This document shows positions 13,653 through 25,105 of a stretch of DNA of 64,000 nt, piece after piece. A model generated the notes under the pieces. That model did no database searches, was not told the DNA's origin, and was given only the letters and a program-made list of their open reading frames with translations. The position numbers were made by a program, and so were the translations under genes. This DNA comes from Haplosporangium gracile (taxonomy: Eukaryota > Mortierellomycota > Mortierellomycetes > Mortierellales > Mortierellaceae). The DNA lies in the NCBI GenBank assembly GCA_015499985.1, contig JAAAUF010000045.1:17995-81994 (forward strand), written 5' to 3'. Within the stretch, counting starts at the first letter, position 1; each line of letters starts with the position of its first letter.

Positions 13653-16600
13653 TTATTGTTGGACAGGCTTGATGTCAAAGAACTGGACGCCAATACCGGC
13701 TATGGCGACTAAAGGATGTTGATTCTCGCGCATAACAATCGTATCCATTGTCGAAGGGTCAGGTACGTGGATGGATTGGGTCTCGAGCATATGAATGTCT
13801 GCGTCTCCATCTTCCAGCAGATTCAATCCCCACACAGTCAGCATTTGGTCCTGACTCGTCGTGACAATCTCGGACTTGTTAATCATGACCACGGCTAACA
13901 AAAAACAAGGAGTAACAAGAGAAGATAAAACATGTTAGCAAAGAAATTTTTGGCCGAATCTGAGTCAGAAGTGATATTACAACTGCTCCACTTGTGTGCT
14001 GTACCTTGAATGGCTGAACCGTGTGCATAGGCGTTCCTGTAGACAACCTTGGCTGAGGACACCTTGATGGTTCGCAGCTTGGCATCCCAAACCGTCTTGA
14101 TTCGGATAGCGCTCAATGCGTTGTCATCGCCTCCTGACACCGTCACAATGCCATCGTCACTCATGTCCTGGACAAAGAGGCTGTTGACTCCAGACATATG
14201 AACTGTCATTTCTACTGCTGGTGTTCCAAGAGTCTGGACATGATCTCTCCGAGCCCGTTTCCTCTCTCTTCCGACCGACGACGACGATGCCTGAGAAGCC
14301 TTGATTGCATCCGGGCTGTATACTTCCAAGAATCTATCCAATGCACCGGTGATGTCCCATACAGCAATCTTGCCATCAGTTGCGGCTGTAAACATCAACA
14401 CTCCGCCCTCCTCCAGCTTGAGATGCGAAACTTGAAGGATACATTTTGCATGGTGACTCGCATCAATCGCCAGCACAAACGAACTGACTGTTTCATCAAA
14501 GAGCCAGACACGGATCGCAGCGTCAGAATAAACTGCCGCCACAAAGTGCTTTCTAGGGTGACCGTCAAGTTTGAAAACAGAGAGGTCCATGATACGAGTT
14601 TCCATGGTCTCACTGGCGTGAGGACACTGCGCCAGCTCTAGACAACCAAGTGACAGAGGGGTATGCTCGGGAATCATGTTTCCAACTTGGTCCTCGATCA
14701 GTTGCACTTGGTAGCTGTTAGGAATGCTCATCCCAACCTGCCAAGCTCGCATAGACTCCACAGCACCACCAGTAAAGAGCAAGTAGGAATGTGAATCAGA
14801 GGTGTAACTCCACTCCAGACAACGGAGAGACGAGCCAACGCTCGGCTTCAAGTTGCAGAGAGACTTCAAAGCCGTGCAAGAGTTCTTGGTTTTGTAAGGG
14901 ATATCTAGGCAATTAAAATCAGTCGCGAGCTTAATTCCGAGTAGATTACCATATTGATGGTCATGTAGGAATGAGCTCCCATATCGTCACTTACATTGGA
15001 ACATTCGTAGGCGACAGTCTTCTCCTCCAGAAGCAAAAATGATGGGCGCGGGGGCACCTTCGATCAAGGGCTGAGCGTCATTCAGAAACCTCATTTGGCG
15101 CACTTCACGTCCGTGAAAGTTGTTTTGAAGCTTGGCACTCTTGAACAGCTCTGATCCGGCAGTAAGCTGTCTTACAAAACTCCTAAGCTGTGTAACCGAG
15201 TAGTGCATATACCATATACAGACGTTAAACTCTGTTTCAAGATGAGAAGGGTGGAGAAACACAGAGGGCAGCGATTTGGTGGCAATATACCTTGTATCCA
15301 CTGTGATACATAAGTCTTGTGTGCTCCAGTCTTGCATTGTTGGTCAAGAACCTCCAGCGACGCCTATTCGCAGCCCCGCTGTGCATCGAAAAGATCTACC
15401 ATTTAAACCGTCCGAAATGGTTAGCTTTGAGATATTTGATCTCGTAAGGTATTCATGCAACAATCATCTTTACAGCTACTGGCTTACCTCGAAATGCTTG
15501 GATTCGTTAAACACAAAAAGCTTCTTGTTGAAGAAGCCGAGTAACAATAACTCGCCGTCCATGATGAAGGCCTGCTCCAACCAGCCGCGCGTGATCTTGG
15601 ATCGAAAGATCTTTTGAAGCACAATGGTAGTCCCACTTTCCCGGTCATCCAACGATGATTCCTCTTCTCTCTGCAACGCGCTCTTGCCACGGGGCTCATT
15701 GGCATCATCGCCGTCGTCGCCAGAGTCACCCATATCGACATCCTCAAGCTCATCGTCGGCCGAAGAGGTAGCGCCGATAGTCTCGCCTCCAGGCAGACCC
15801 AAGAAACGGTACTTGGTCCAACTTCCATCACGGCCAGTACTGTAGACACTGATCCTGTCTTTGCCACCCACACCTTCTCCTTCTTCAGTGACCATCAGAA
15901 TGCTGGAGACAGTCTCGCCTCCGTGGCATCGCTTGAGATTGACAAAGCTGTCCAATGTCGTTATGGTCTCAATGTCTGTGTTCGACTGCGATAAATTATA
16001 AGCCAAGACAGTACTGTCTCTGGAACCCAACAAGACGAGGTTGTAGCGTGGCGAGAAATAGGCGGCATGGATAGCCTTGTTGTTGTTTGGCAGTCTCAGA
16101 TCGCAGATGTGAGTGCATGTCGCCGTTGCTGATCCCACTGCAATGTTCAAGTTGAACACTCCCACTGTACAGTTCGCCCTGAACACTACGATCCTGAAGT
16201 TGTCTCGATCCGTTCCGTTCAGCACAAAGACAAACTGGATCTTGATGCCTCCCAAGGTTTCTGTGACCAGTGGCTCAAACTCGTTGGCGACACTGACAAT
16301 CACGAGCCTTCCTGACAAGCATCCTGCTACTACGATCCGGCCACAAGTAGAAGACTCCAAGCTGGAGTAGCTCTTGAGGAAGGACGAATAGAAAAGGGTG
16401 TTCCATGTCTCCTTCTCATCGTCACGGACTAAAATATATCCAGTGTTGGTGCTGTAGACCGACTGCTCCTGCGAAGTGATAACAAAATCGCGCACAAACT
16501 CCTTGTCATTGTCAGTCGCGTCCGAAAAGTAGGTTGTAATAGTGGGCAAGTCAACATCCTTGGTGTTTTGCTCAGAATCTATTGTGATTCGAAGCAAATA

Positions 16601-18023
16601 GGTAATTTGTAAGCAACTGCCAGTACCGATCCAAACATGCACATGATACCAAAGGTCACGCCCATAACATACCAGTTGTGCCTGCAACGATGCTGTCCAG
16701 TCTCCAAAGATGAATGCCTCCATCACCGCCCCCTGTTGCTAACACTCCATGATCAGATACTGCGACGCCCCAAGCACTCTTGCCCTCATGACCCTCCCAG
16801 CACGCCAGACAGTCTGAAGCATCGTCTGCCTCGGCAGCGTTTGTCAACAATGGGTTCCTCCAGACACGGCACGAAGCGTCCTCCGAAATCGAAATCAGAT
16901 AGGGTCCAACAATCTGGCAATCCCAAACTCTGGCAGTGTGTCCAAAGTGAGTGGTATGGGTACTAATGAAACAAAGGTACAGATAATAGAAAGCTAAATA
17001 TTCAAAACTCATTCTGACATCCGTGACTCCACTATCGTTCAATAGCACATAGCTTACATGTTTGTCGGATGTGTAATGTCCCAGATGCGGATCGAGCGGT
17101 CGTCACTCACTGTACAGACAGCCTTGCCATCGTCGCTCCATCGGATGCCAAACAGAATACCCTCATGTCCGATCAGACTCTTGACCACAGGCGCCTCAAC
17201 GCCACCGGTATGGTAAACTTTCCAGAGTAAAGCATGGCAGAACACTGTTCCACTGGCGAACCACAGGTCTTCCAGAGTGTTATTATGAAATTTCCCGCAG
17301 AAAAGTGTACAGTGCTCCTCTGACTTCACCGAGTATACAATAGGGAAGCTTGAGAGGTCATCGTCCGTCAGCAGTTTGCAAGTTGTCTCCACTGCAATCG
17401 AAAATGGATCCTGGGGTAGCTGGTAGACCTCAACAAAGTTGTGCGCGTAGCCGATGGCGATAGAAGTAGGTGGCGTGGTGACCGGAGGACACAGGCTGGG
17501 TCGTGTTGTTGGGTGCTCTCCTGGAAGATCTGCCTTGTTCCAAAGCCACTGAGCGTCCACGATCCAATCTTTGAAGTGAGGAATATTCCACAGGTGTTGA
17601 AACCGTGCAGAAGGTGAGTTGCTCTCTGAGGATCGATCAACGCATAGGCGAAGCACCCTCAGACTCTTGGCTCCAAAAACCATAAACAGACGCACCTCGA
17701 TCGACTCTGAGATCCTCTGAACATTGGCTAGCGAGTCAAGTCAAATATGTACTAAATGAGTGATTTGGAGTCGTAGTGTCGGCATTGACTGAAAGAATAG
17801 AGAACGTGACCGTGATCCTCTGCTTTGCCATACCCATAACGATCCGGTGGATCTTCCAGTCCTGGCCCAAGTGGATACATCCAAGAGTCTCGGTAGTCGA
17901 GATAAGAGTTGCCTTTAGATATGGGCCTTGTCCTGAGAGGAGGATATCGTTGTCATGGTACGCCAGGGCTGTCACCGGCGTCGTCAAATGGACGGGTTGT
18001 GCCCTTTTGTGAACACTGTCCAT
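13653..18023 (-). CDS. RTT10: WDR6/Rtt10-type WD40 protein (tRNA Nm34 methylation partner)
   Basis: Eight exons: complement(join(13653..13894,14005..14904,14995..15187,15291..15395,15488..16578,16673..16962,17058..17727,17834..18023)), 1,226 residues. In yeast Rtt10/Trm734 and human WDR6 act with the Trm7/FTSJ1 2'-O-methyltransferase on position 34 of tRNA, and Rtt10 also touches endosomal recycling. Seen: N-terminal PVTALAYHDNDILLSGQGP, repeats with SDDRSIRIWDI, GHTARVWDCQIV, SEDASCRVW, GHEGKSAWGVAV and GGGDGGIHLW, a family-specific MHSGAANRRRWRF segment, and C-terminal repeats (TAATDGKIAVWDI). An acidic Asp/Glu patch sits near residue 690. An upstream in-frame TTG was not used; the first ATG is at 18023. 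Function by family. Confidence 0.88.
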
Positions 18024-18218
18024 ATGTGTATGTATGTGTTGAGAAGCTGACGGATGTTGAAAAGCGGTGAAAGATGTGAACAAAAGCGAGTGAAAGTCCC
18101 TTTGTTTTCCTGCAGCTCAGCCACAGCTGTGAATGCGCGGGACTGCTAAAAGCATTCAAGAAATGTCAATTCAGGACTTGAAGTCAAAAGAGAGATCAGT
18201 TTATTAGGATCTGTAGGT

Positions 18219-19383
18219 TCAGACGGCGGTAGGGATGATATTGAAAAAGTGGAAGACTTCGTCCTGATCCATTAGGGCCACTTTGGTATTGCAAATCTCA
18301 CACACGACTGGGTTGTAGACTGCATCCTGATCATCGTCCACACTCGGTTTGAACTGCTGTGCCTCGTTCTCAACCACCGTGCTTCCTTGTGATGATGTTG
18401 ATAGTGAAGATTCTGACTTGTTGACTTTCTTGGACCTGTTGTTGTTGTTGGCCTTCATTGGTACGTTGGAGAAACGAAGGCGCTCGGTCTCCACTACTCG
18501 GCAGTGCTCCACGAACATTGCCCTGAATTGGTGGGTGTAGACCTCATGTCTATGGATGTGACGAAAAAAGTAAAGTTCGAACGATCAGTCTGGTATCCAA
18601 TGATCGACCCATGATCCATGGCGTTGTAACAAAAGTCCCGAGTAAGTACATACTGTTGGCAATCAAAGCAAAGCTGAGTCAGGCACATTGGGCAGGAAAG
18701 GATGGCGTCAGTCCAAATGTCTTCCGGTCGACACCCAGACGGCCGATTTGCTATTGAACGCAAATATATATGTAGCATCAGGTTGCTGGCGTGTTGGCTT
18801 TGAAGTGTTGCTTGTAGCAGTATATGCGATTGTTGAATAGAATGCGATAGCCCTGCTACTGGTCCCATGCCTACTTACCAGAGATCTTCTTAATGAGCCA
18901 GTTTTCATCTCTGTCGTCTTCATCTGGGTCGTATAAAAGATCGGCGTCCGATATCGTTGCGTGCTTCTTGTTGCTCTTCTTCATTGGCTTGGTGGTCTCG
19001 CCCATGGAATTGTTCTCCAACTTATTGATAATATCGGCCATCTGACTACTGCTCGATCCTGCTGCGGCGGCGGCGGCGCTGTTGCCAAGGCCTGAGGTCA
19101 AGCCGGCACGGGTATCGTATTCCTTTTCGTCGTCATCTTGGTTGTCATCGTTGCCATGTCCTTGTTCATTCATGGTTTCGTCCGCGTCAGGTTCGTCCTC
19201 CTCGTCCGAGTCAAAGTATATGGGGTCATAGTAGTCTGGTGTATCTTGCTGATGAGTTGGTGGCGCTTCGAGATTGTCGATGGAATCTGAATCTGACTCT
19301 GAGCCCGAGCCGACGTCTATTGTCCCGAAGCGGATTTTCCTTTTGAATGCCGGCGTTGATTGTGGTAGTTGTGATGCGTTCAT
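18219..19383 (-). CDS. EAPP: EAPP (E2F-associated phosphoprotein) homologue
   Basis: Three exons: complement(join(18219..18549,18654..18750,18879..19383)), 310 residues. The N-terminal half is acidic and Ser-rich (DSDEEDEPDADE). The diagnostic core follows: LLYDPDEDDRDENWLIKKI, ILSCPMCLTQLCFDCQQHE, FRAMFVEHCRV, then PVVCEICNTKVALMDQDEV and FHFF near the C-terminus. The paired CxxC motifs suggest a zinc-binding fold. Animal EAPP is a nuclear phosphoprotein reported to bind activating E2Fs; what it does in fungi is not known to me. It sits 112 nt downstream of the ketopantoate hydroxymethyltransferase stop and 195 nt upstream of the WDR6 start, on the same strand. Confidence 0.88.
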
Positions 19384-19495
19384 GGTCGTAGGGGGGTTTG
19401 TTCGGTTCCTGGTTGTGATGTTTTTTTGTTTGTGTTTGAAAAAGAAGAGAAAAACAAAAAAAAAAAATTAAATTTATTTCTTAAGGATGAAAAAC

Positions 19496-20788
19496 TCAAG
19501 CGCTAGCTTTACGCTTGTTCTCAGGCTCCTCTTCTTGCTCATCCTGGCCAATCATCCGCATAAACCGGTTCAGCTCCTCCTGAGGCATAGGATAGCAATG
19601 CTCGGCTGCTGGGAACGCTCCTGACTTGACATCGGCGCTGTACTCCTTCAAAGCTCCCACAATCTCGTCCGCCAAACTACGATAGGTCTTGCAGAACTTG
19701 GGGACACGGCCGTAGAGACCCAGCATATCCTGTTGAACCAACACTTGACCCGAGCATCCGACGCCAGCACCAATTCCGATGGTGGGGATGTTGAGAATGT
19801 TAGTGACATGTGTTGCGACTGGTTCAGGAACTGCCTCCAGAACAACGGCAAAGCAACCTGCCTCTTGCAAAGCCTGTGCGTCCTCGATGATCCCCTTGGC
19901 CTTGGCGGCGGTCTTGCCCTGAACCTTGAAACCGCCCAAACTGGCCTGCCGCTGAGGGGTCAGTCCAATGTGTCCGAGAACAGGAATGCCGACCTGGGTG
20001 AGACGAGCGATGGTGGGCGCCATTTCCTTGCCGCCTTCCAGTTTGACAGCCTCAGCCTTGCCCTCCTTCATCAATCTGACGGCGGTGTTGATAGCCTGCT
20101 CTGCGCTAGTCTCGTATGTTCCAAAGGGCATGTCGGCGACCAGGAAGCTCGAGCGAGTCCCACGGGCGACGGCTCGGCAGTGGTGCAGCATTTCGTCCAA
20201 AGTGATCTCAGAGGTCGAAGGATAACCGAGAGCGACCATGGCCAGGGAGTCTCCGACGAGGGTCATGTCCATGCCGGCCTTATCGACCAATGTTCCTGTA
20301 GGAAAGTCGTGGGCTGTCAACATTGTGATCGGCTCGCCGCGCTTGTACAGTTTGCGTAAGGTTGCCAATGTCACCTTGGTACGAACTATTTTAGACACGG
20401 ACATATATACAAAAGAAGGTTAGCATGAGTTAGAAAGAAGACTCGTTTTGCTTATGTTTTTATTGTTTTGTTAAGTACAAATAAAAAAAAAATGGAAATT
20501 AAAAAACGAAATGAACAAGGTGTGACAGAACCTCAATCCTCTTTTATTAAGATTTTCTACTTTGTCAGTTGAAAAAAACATGGAGGGAGAGACGAACTTA
20601 CCGTGGTGAACAGGTTGATCTGAGGGTCTTGAGCTATAGTGCCTCCTGGACTCGGAAGAGGTGTTTGTCTGGCAGGAGATGTGTTGTCCGATATGGCTCT
20701 GGAGGGCCATGCGGACAGGCTGGGCAGATCGGGCTACGGCAAGACCTGATAGTCTTGTCCTTGCGAGCAGTGCAACGGAGGCGCGCAT
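19496..20788 (-). CDS. ECM31: 3-methyl-2-oxobutanoate (ketopantoate) hydroxymethyltransferase
   Basis: Two exons: complement(join(19496..20385,20602..20788)), 358 residues. Adds a hydroxymethyl group from methylene-tetrahydrofolate to alpha-ketoisovalerate, the first committed step of pantothenate/CoA synthesis. Seen: MLTAHDFPTG, LVGDSLAMVALGY (metal-binding Asp), VKLEGG, GHIGLTPQ and IGIGAGVGCSGQ, all PanB hallmarks. Exon 1 encodes a basic, Ser/Ala-rich leader (MRASVALLARTRLSGLAVAR) typical of mitochondrial import, followed by VHH joining to VRTKVTLATL. The last part of the intron also contains an in-frame ATG (20404-20402) reading MSVSKIVRTK through the acceptor, which would give a leaderless 302-residue form. 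Confidence 0.94.
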
Positions 20789-22271
20789 ATTATATGTTGG
20801 AAGTGGTAGTGAAGAAAGTAGTGATATTTTAGTACGAGTGGTGTGAGGATGTATTAATAATAATAACAAAAGGAAAAGGTGGAGAGTGAGAATGAGAGTG
20901 AATGAGGAATGAAGTAAGAGAAAGAGTGGGGAATGGCGAGAAAGAAAGGAGAAAGAAGTAGACGATGCAAAAGCAGAGAGCAGCGAAGGACCTTTTTTGT
21001 ATTGGCAACAATTTTTTTTTTTTTCTTTTTGGTCGCCTGTGACTTCGATTGGATATCGGCTGGCGGGGTCACAAATATGTACAAAAAAAACATGGCTGCA
21101 TATGGGTAAGCCTGAATGAACAACCGGCAAAATGGCAGGCGACACATCCGAAAACATTTTCTTTGTCACTCCAGTGAGAGGGTGCCCTTCTTCTGTCTTT
21201 CGACTAAGTGACCATTCAGGTACAGTATGAGAAGGTTACCAGCCATTGCTTGCACGGGAATGTGTCGGATGTCAAATATGTCTATACTGGTCAAAACTAC
21301 GGTACACAGTGTGTGGAATAAACAGTAACTGATGATGATCAGTTCAGTTCAAGTACGGCCAGTTCCCTATATCGCATCCCTCTTTTCAACTATCATGCAG
21401 GCACACGGCCACATGGTAGAAAAAGAAAGACGTACTGGGCTCACTTTGTACTGTAGAGAAGCCATTGCCACTCTACTCGTTGCATTTGTTGCCTGAGGAT
21501 TGATATTACTTCCACTCTCCTTCACTTCCATAATGTATGCCAGCAACCAATACCACTAACAACGGCAGCTCAACCTGAATTCAAACTCTAACACTTTTGT
21601 GAACAAGAAAAAAGGGCTGCCTTATGTCTCTCTGTCAGTCCTGTCTGTCGCTTACATCCCTGGAGCCCTTTTCTTTTCTTTGTTCACACATGGGTCGAAG
21701 TATGTTCCAAGACGAAGACAGTTGTGAGAAGTGAGCAATCATCTTTTTTTCAATTGAGCAAACAACAACAGCAACATCGATATCGATATCCATCTCTTTG
21801 CAGCCCTGCTGCAGGCCTGGACTGGGCTTTTACACTCATAAGAACCCCTACAAACCGCCCCCCTGGTTGACCCTTTAGAGGCGAACAAGAAAAAAGTTTG
21901 CTCTCATAATTTGTCTTTGTTCTTCCTTGACCTTCTTGTGTTCAATTACCTTTCGTGAACATAATATTCATTAGTACACTTTTTCATTTCCCCTCCTTTC
22001 TTTCTTTTCTTTTCCCCCTTGTGCTCGCACCCTCGTCCATTCCTTACTTTCCTCTTCTTTAACGAACCCTTCCTTCCTTCCTTACTCTCTTCCTCTCTAC
22101 TCCCCTCTCCTCGACTCTCTTTCCCTCTCTGCCTCTCGGTGGATCCTTCCCGGATTGAAAGATATCTGCTTCTCGCTCCTCCCCTTCCCTCTATCTCCAG
22201 TGTCCTCTAACCCCCTTCTCATCTGAACATAACTCATCACCCTCTCATCCTACATCAACCTCCTCTTCGAC
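20789..22271. other. Divergent intergenic region upstream of ECM31 and membrane protein gene
   Basis: About 1.48 kb holding two divergent promoters. The half nearest 22272 is strongly CT-rich (about 21980-22200, with TTCC tandem units near 22066-22084), a usual fungal promoter/leader feature. An alternating ATCGATATCGATATC string lies near 21777-21791. A TAA in the frame of the downstream start lies at 22230. No gene was recognised. Confidence 0.5.
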
Positions 22272-24203
22272 ATGTCACATCCTACAACAACAACACGTCC
22301 AGTCACCAAGGCTCCAACACCAACAAAAACGGCCACTAAAACAGCAACCAAAACTGCTCGCACCACAACAGTTCGGACAACTACTGTGCTAGGTTCTAGA
22401 ACGACGACTATCCCCATAACCAACACCACTGCAACCATCTCCCCAACACCCACCCCTGAACCCCCCTCGAGTGGTCTTGCTCCAGGTGCCATTGGCGGTA
22501 TCGCAGGCGGTGCCGTGGCTCTAATGGCCCTTGTCGGGGTTGTATTCTACAAGCGCCACAAGAGAACTACGGGGACCGGAGCCGCGTCCAAGAAGGGCGG
22601 TGGTGGAGACAACAAGGATGAGCCCATATATATGCATGCCTCCAACTACTCCAGCAATAATCATAAAAACCCTCCCCCTAATAATGGCATCTCAGGTCCT
22701 ATGGCCTTGTCTGCCGAGCCGGACTTCGAGGTCTCTGCCGCCGCTGCTGCCGCCGTTCCCTCGCCCTATGGGCGGCCATCACAACAGAATAACCGTGGGC
22801 CTTCTGGGGCTGGCCCCTATGGCAGCCCAGGCAATGACAATAGAAACAACAACTCTAATCAACAAGGTCACTTCGACGAAAACAATAACAACCGCAACTA
22901 TCTCGGCGGTTGTAAAAGTGAAAAGGACGACCGGTACAACAATAGTAACAACAACAATAATAATAATAGTCGGTCGTCTCGCTCCTCCAACGACGACAAA
23001 ATCCCTCTACAGCACGACTATTACGACGACGTCCAGGATTACTACGACGGTCCTCAAGAACCTATTGGTGCCCAGCGCTCCATCGTTACCCCTCGAGATC
23101 TTACCCATGGCAGCCTGACCCCAGCTCCTGAATACTATCTTGGCAAGGAAGACATAGACCCCCGGCGCGACCTTCGTGGACTGGACGAGCCAGAGACGTA
23201 CATCCGGAAAGCCAACATGGACAAAAGCAACAACAACAACAACAACAACAACAACAGCAGCCACCAAGAACCGCCTGTCGACCAGAAGGGACCTGCAAGA
23301 AACCGTCGATCGTCCGTCTCGTCCGATGGCGGAAGTGCCTACATGACCCTGGAGCAGGCCCAACAAGCGCACCACAAAAAGATGCAGGGCCATAAGGAGA
23401 GCATTGGATCTGTTAGTGTATTGATCGATACCTCTAACAAGACCCAGAAGCCCAACCGCGCAGATGAGCCAAGATCGCCCGGAACCCCAAGCTTTGCCCA
23501 CGATAACGCCTCGATTACCATCTCGGATTCAGTCATGTCGATGATGCCCTCTCTTCCCCCTATCAACAGTCCTATGCCCTACAACAATAACAACAATGGA
23601 GGAAACAACCAGCCCTCGTCAAGACCCAAGGATTCTGGCCCCATGTCTCCAGGCAGCCATGACGACCCCTATGCTGAGAGCGCGTTCAGTGAAGACTTTA
23701 GTTCGTACCCCAACAGCCCACACTACGCTCCTTATAAGGGTGCCCATCCGTCCCAGCAGCATTCATCCCCACAGCATCCGCCAACATCCTACTCTCCATT
23801 CCCTCCAGGTCCCTACGGTCCAGGCGGCGGTAATAGTGGGTACCCTCAACAGGGCGATAACGGCTATCGTGGCAACGGCTATGGTCCCGGACCAAACCAT
23901 GGTGGATACCCTGGCTCCCCTCCTTACAATGGTTATGGCGGCGGTGGTGGTCGACCCCAACGTGGCCCTGGCGGCCACCATGGCGGGCCACCCGGTTACG
24001 CCGGTGGCGGCGGTCCTGGCCGGAATGGGCCCGGATATAGACCAGGAGGTCCAGGTGGACGAGGACCCCCTCCTTCCAACTATGGCCCTGGAAACGGCTA
24101 CAACAATGGATACCCATCCCGGGGTGCCAGTCCTGGCCCTGGAGGCTATAGACAGCACCCTTCACAGCAGCAGCGCGATCCTTACTATGGGCGTGCTTAT
24201 TAG
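22272..24203 (+). CDS. Single-pass membrane protein with long N/G/P-rich cytosolic tail
   Basis: Intronless, 643 residues. The N-terminal 68 or so residues are Thr-rich (TKTATKTATKTARTTTVRTT), as in an O-mannosylated ectodomain. One membrane span follows at about residues 70-92 (GAIGGIAGGAVALMALVGVV) with a basic stop (YKRHKR). The tail of about 550 residues is disordered: poly-Asn tracts (about 226-235 and 320-328), an acidic YYDDVQDYYDG patch, and a Gly/Pro/Tyr-rich end (GYPGSPPYNGYGGGGG). There is no cleavable signal peptide, so it would be a signal-anchor protein with the Thr-rich end outside. The layout resembles fungal Mid2/Wsc-type wall sensors but no WSC cysteines are present. Family not recognised. 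Confidence 0.75.
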   Translation: MSHPTTTTRPVTKAPTPTKTATKTATKTARTTTVRTTTVLGSRTTTIPITNTTATISPTPTPEPPSSGLAPGAIGGIAGGAVALMALVGVVFYKRHKRTTGTGAASKKGGGGDNKDEPIYMHASNYSSNNHKNPPPNNGISGPMALSAEPDFEVSAAAAAAVPSPYGRPSQQNNRGPSGAGPYGSPGNDNRNNNSNQQGHFDENNNNRNYLGGCKSEKDDRYNNSNNNNNNNSRSSRSSNDDKIPLQHDYYDDVQDYYDGPQEPIGAQRSIVTPRDLTHGSLTPAPEYYLGKEDIDPRRDLRGLDEPETYIRKANMDKSNNNNNNNNNSSHQEPPVDQKGPARNRRSSVSSDGGSAYMTLEQAQQAHHKKMQGHKESIGSVSVLIDTSNKTQKPNRADEPRSPGTPSFAHDNASITISDSVMSMMPSLPPINSPMPYNNNNNGGNNQPSSRPKDSGPMSPGSHDDPYAESAFSEDFSSYPNSPHYAPYKGAHPSQQHSSPQHPPTSYSPFPPGPYGPGGGNSGYPQQGDNGYRGNGYGPGPNHGGYPGSPPYNGYGGGGGRPQRGPGGHHGGPPGYAGGGGPGRNGPGYRPGGPGGRGPPPSNYGPGNGYNNGYPSRGASPGPGGYRQHPSQQQRDPYYGRAY

Positions 24204-25105
24204 ACTTGACCATGAAACTTGCTCAACAAACAAAAAAAAAAGAAAAATAAAAACAAACCACAACCACAACACGCAACAATCAGACAGCTCACTTTATTTT
24301 TTAAGGTGAGAGGCTACAAAGAAAAAAAAAAAAGTGAACTAATGGGTTATTAGATGTGTGGAAGGAAATGATGTTTCCAAACTTTTTTTTCATTTCAGTA
24401 CTTCAGTTTTCATTTCCGCTTATAAGAAAAGAAAAGGTGGTTATATCGGAGTGGACCACTTCTTCCTCTGTCCCCGAATTGATGGTTGCACCATCGATGT
24501 CTCTCAACTTCTCGACTCACCGTGTACATATATCACGAGAGAGAGGTCTAATTGCTCTAATCTAGGTCGTCCTCTACAAAATGTCGCACCAAAGGTTTAT
24601 CCCACTTCATCTAGCAAGTTTATCCATGGATCCGTTTTTAGTCCCTTTTGAGGGCAACTTTATTTTTCAACCGTTAAACCCCTTTTTTCATTTTCCGTCT
24701 AACGGGGGAAGGGGGAGGGGGGCTCATGCTACGATGTGGGCCTGATTGGTTCGAAACCATCTTGCTCATCAGAAACATTACCAGGGACCAACCAAGGGTA
24801 TATCGGGGGTCAGGGACACACTGGAACAATACGTGTGGGCTAATTTACCAGCGCCCAATGGTCAGTTGGAGGAAGGGGTGCACGTCCAGCCACACACTTT
24901 GTCATAACGTGGTTGTAATAATTGAAAAACAGGTAATTCCTGGTTTTTTTTCTATTTGCCACCTTTGTTCAAGGAAGTGTGCCGTTTCACGAGAAAGAAA
25001 TACTTAGAAAAGCCTACTCTCTCTCTCACTCGTATTTAATGCGCAAGGTCGTCTGGACATATTCCATCAGCATGCGCGACTATTCACAATTCAACCCAAA
25101 ATGCT
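24204..25105. other. Intergenic between membrane protein gene and F-box/LRR pseudogene
   Basis: Holds two convergent 3' flanks. It has an A-rich stretch right after the stop (about 24231-24255). A short string at 24748-24758 matches a tRNA B-box by chance, but no tRNA fold can be drawn. Nothing else was recognised. Confidence 0.45.

Noticed and set aside
20471..21169. Long minus-strand frame extending ketopantoate hydroxymethyltransferase exon 1 upstream
   Set aside because: The upstream part is spacer-like; the ATG at 20788 directly starts a clean mitochondrial-type leader.
24740..24775. Perfect tRNA B-box-like string (GGTTCGAAACC)
   Set aside because: No A-box, no acceptor stem and no cloverleaf can be drawn around it.
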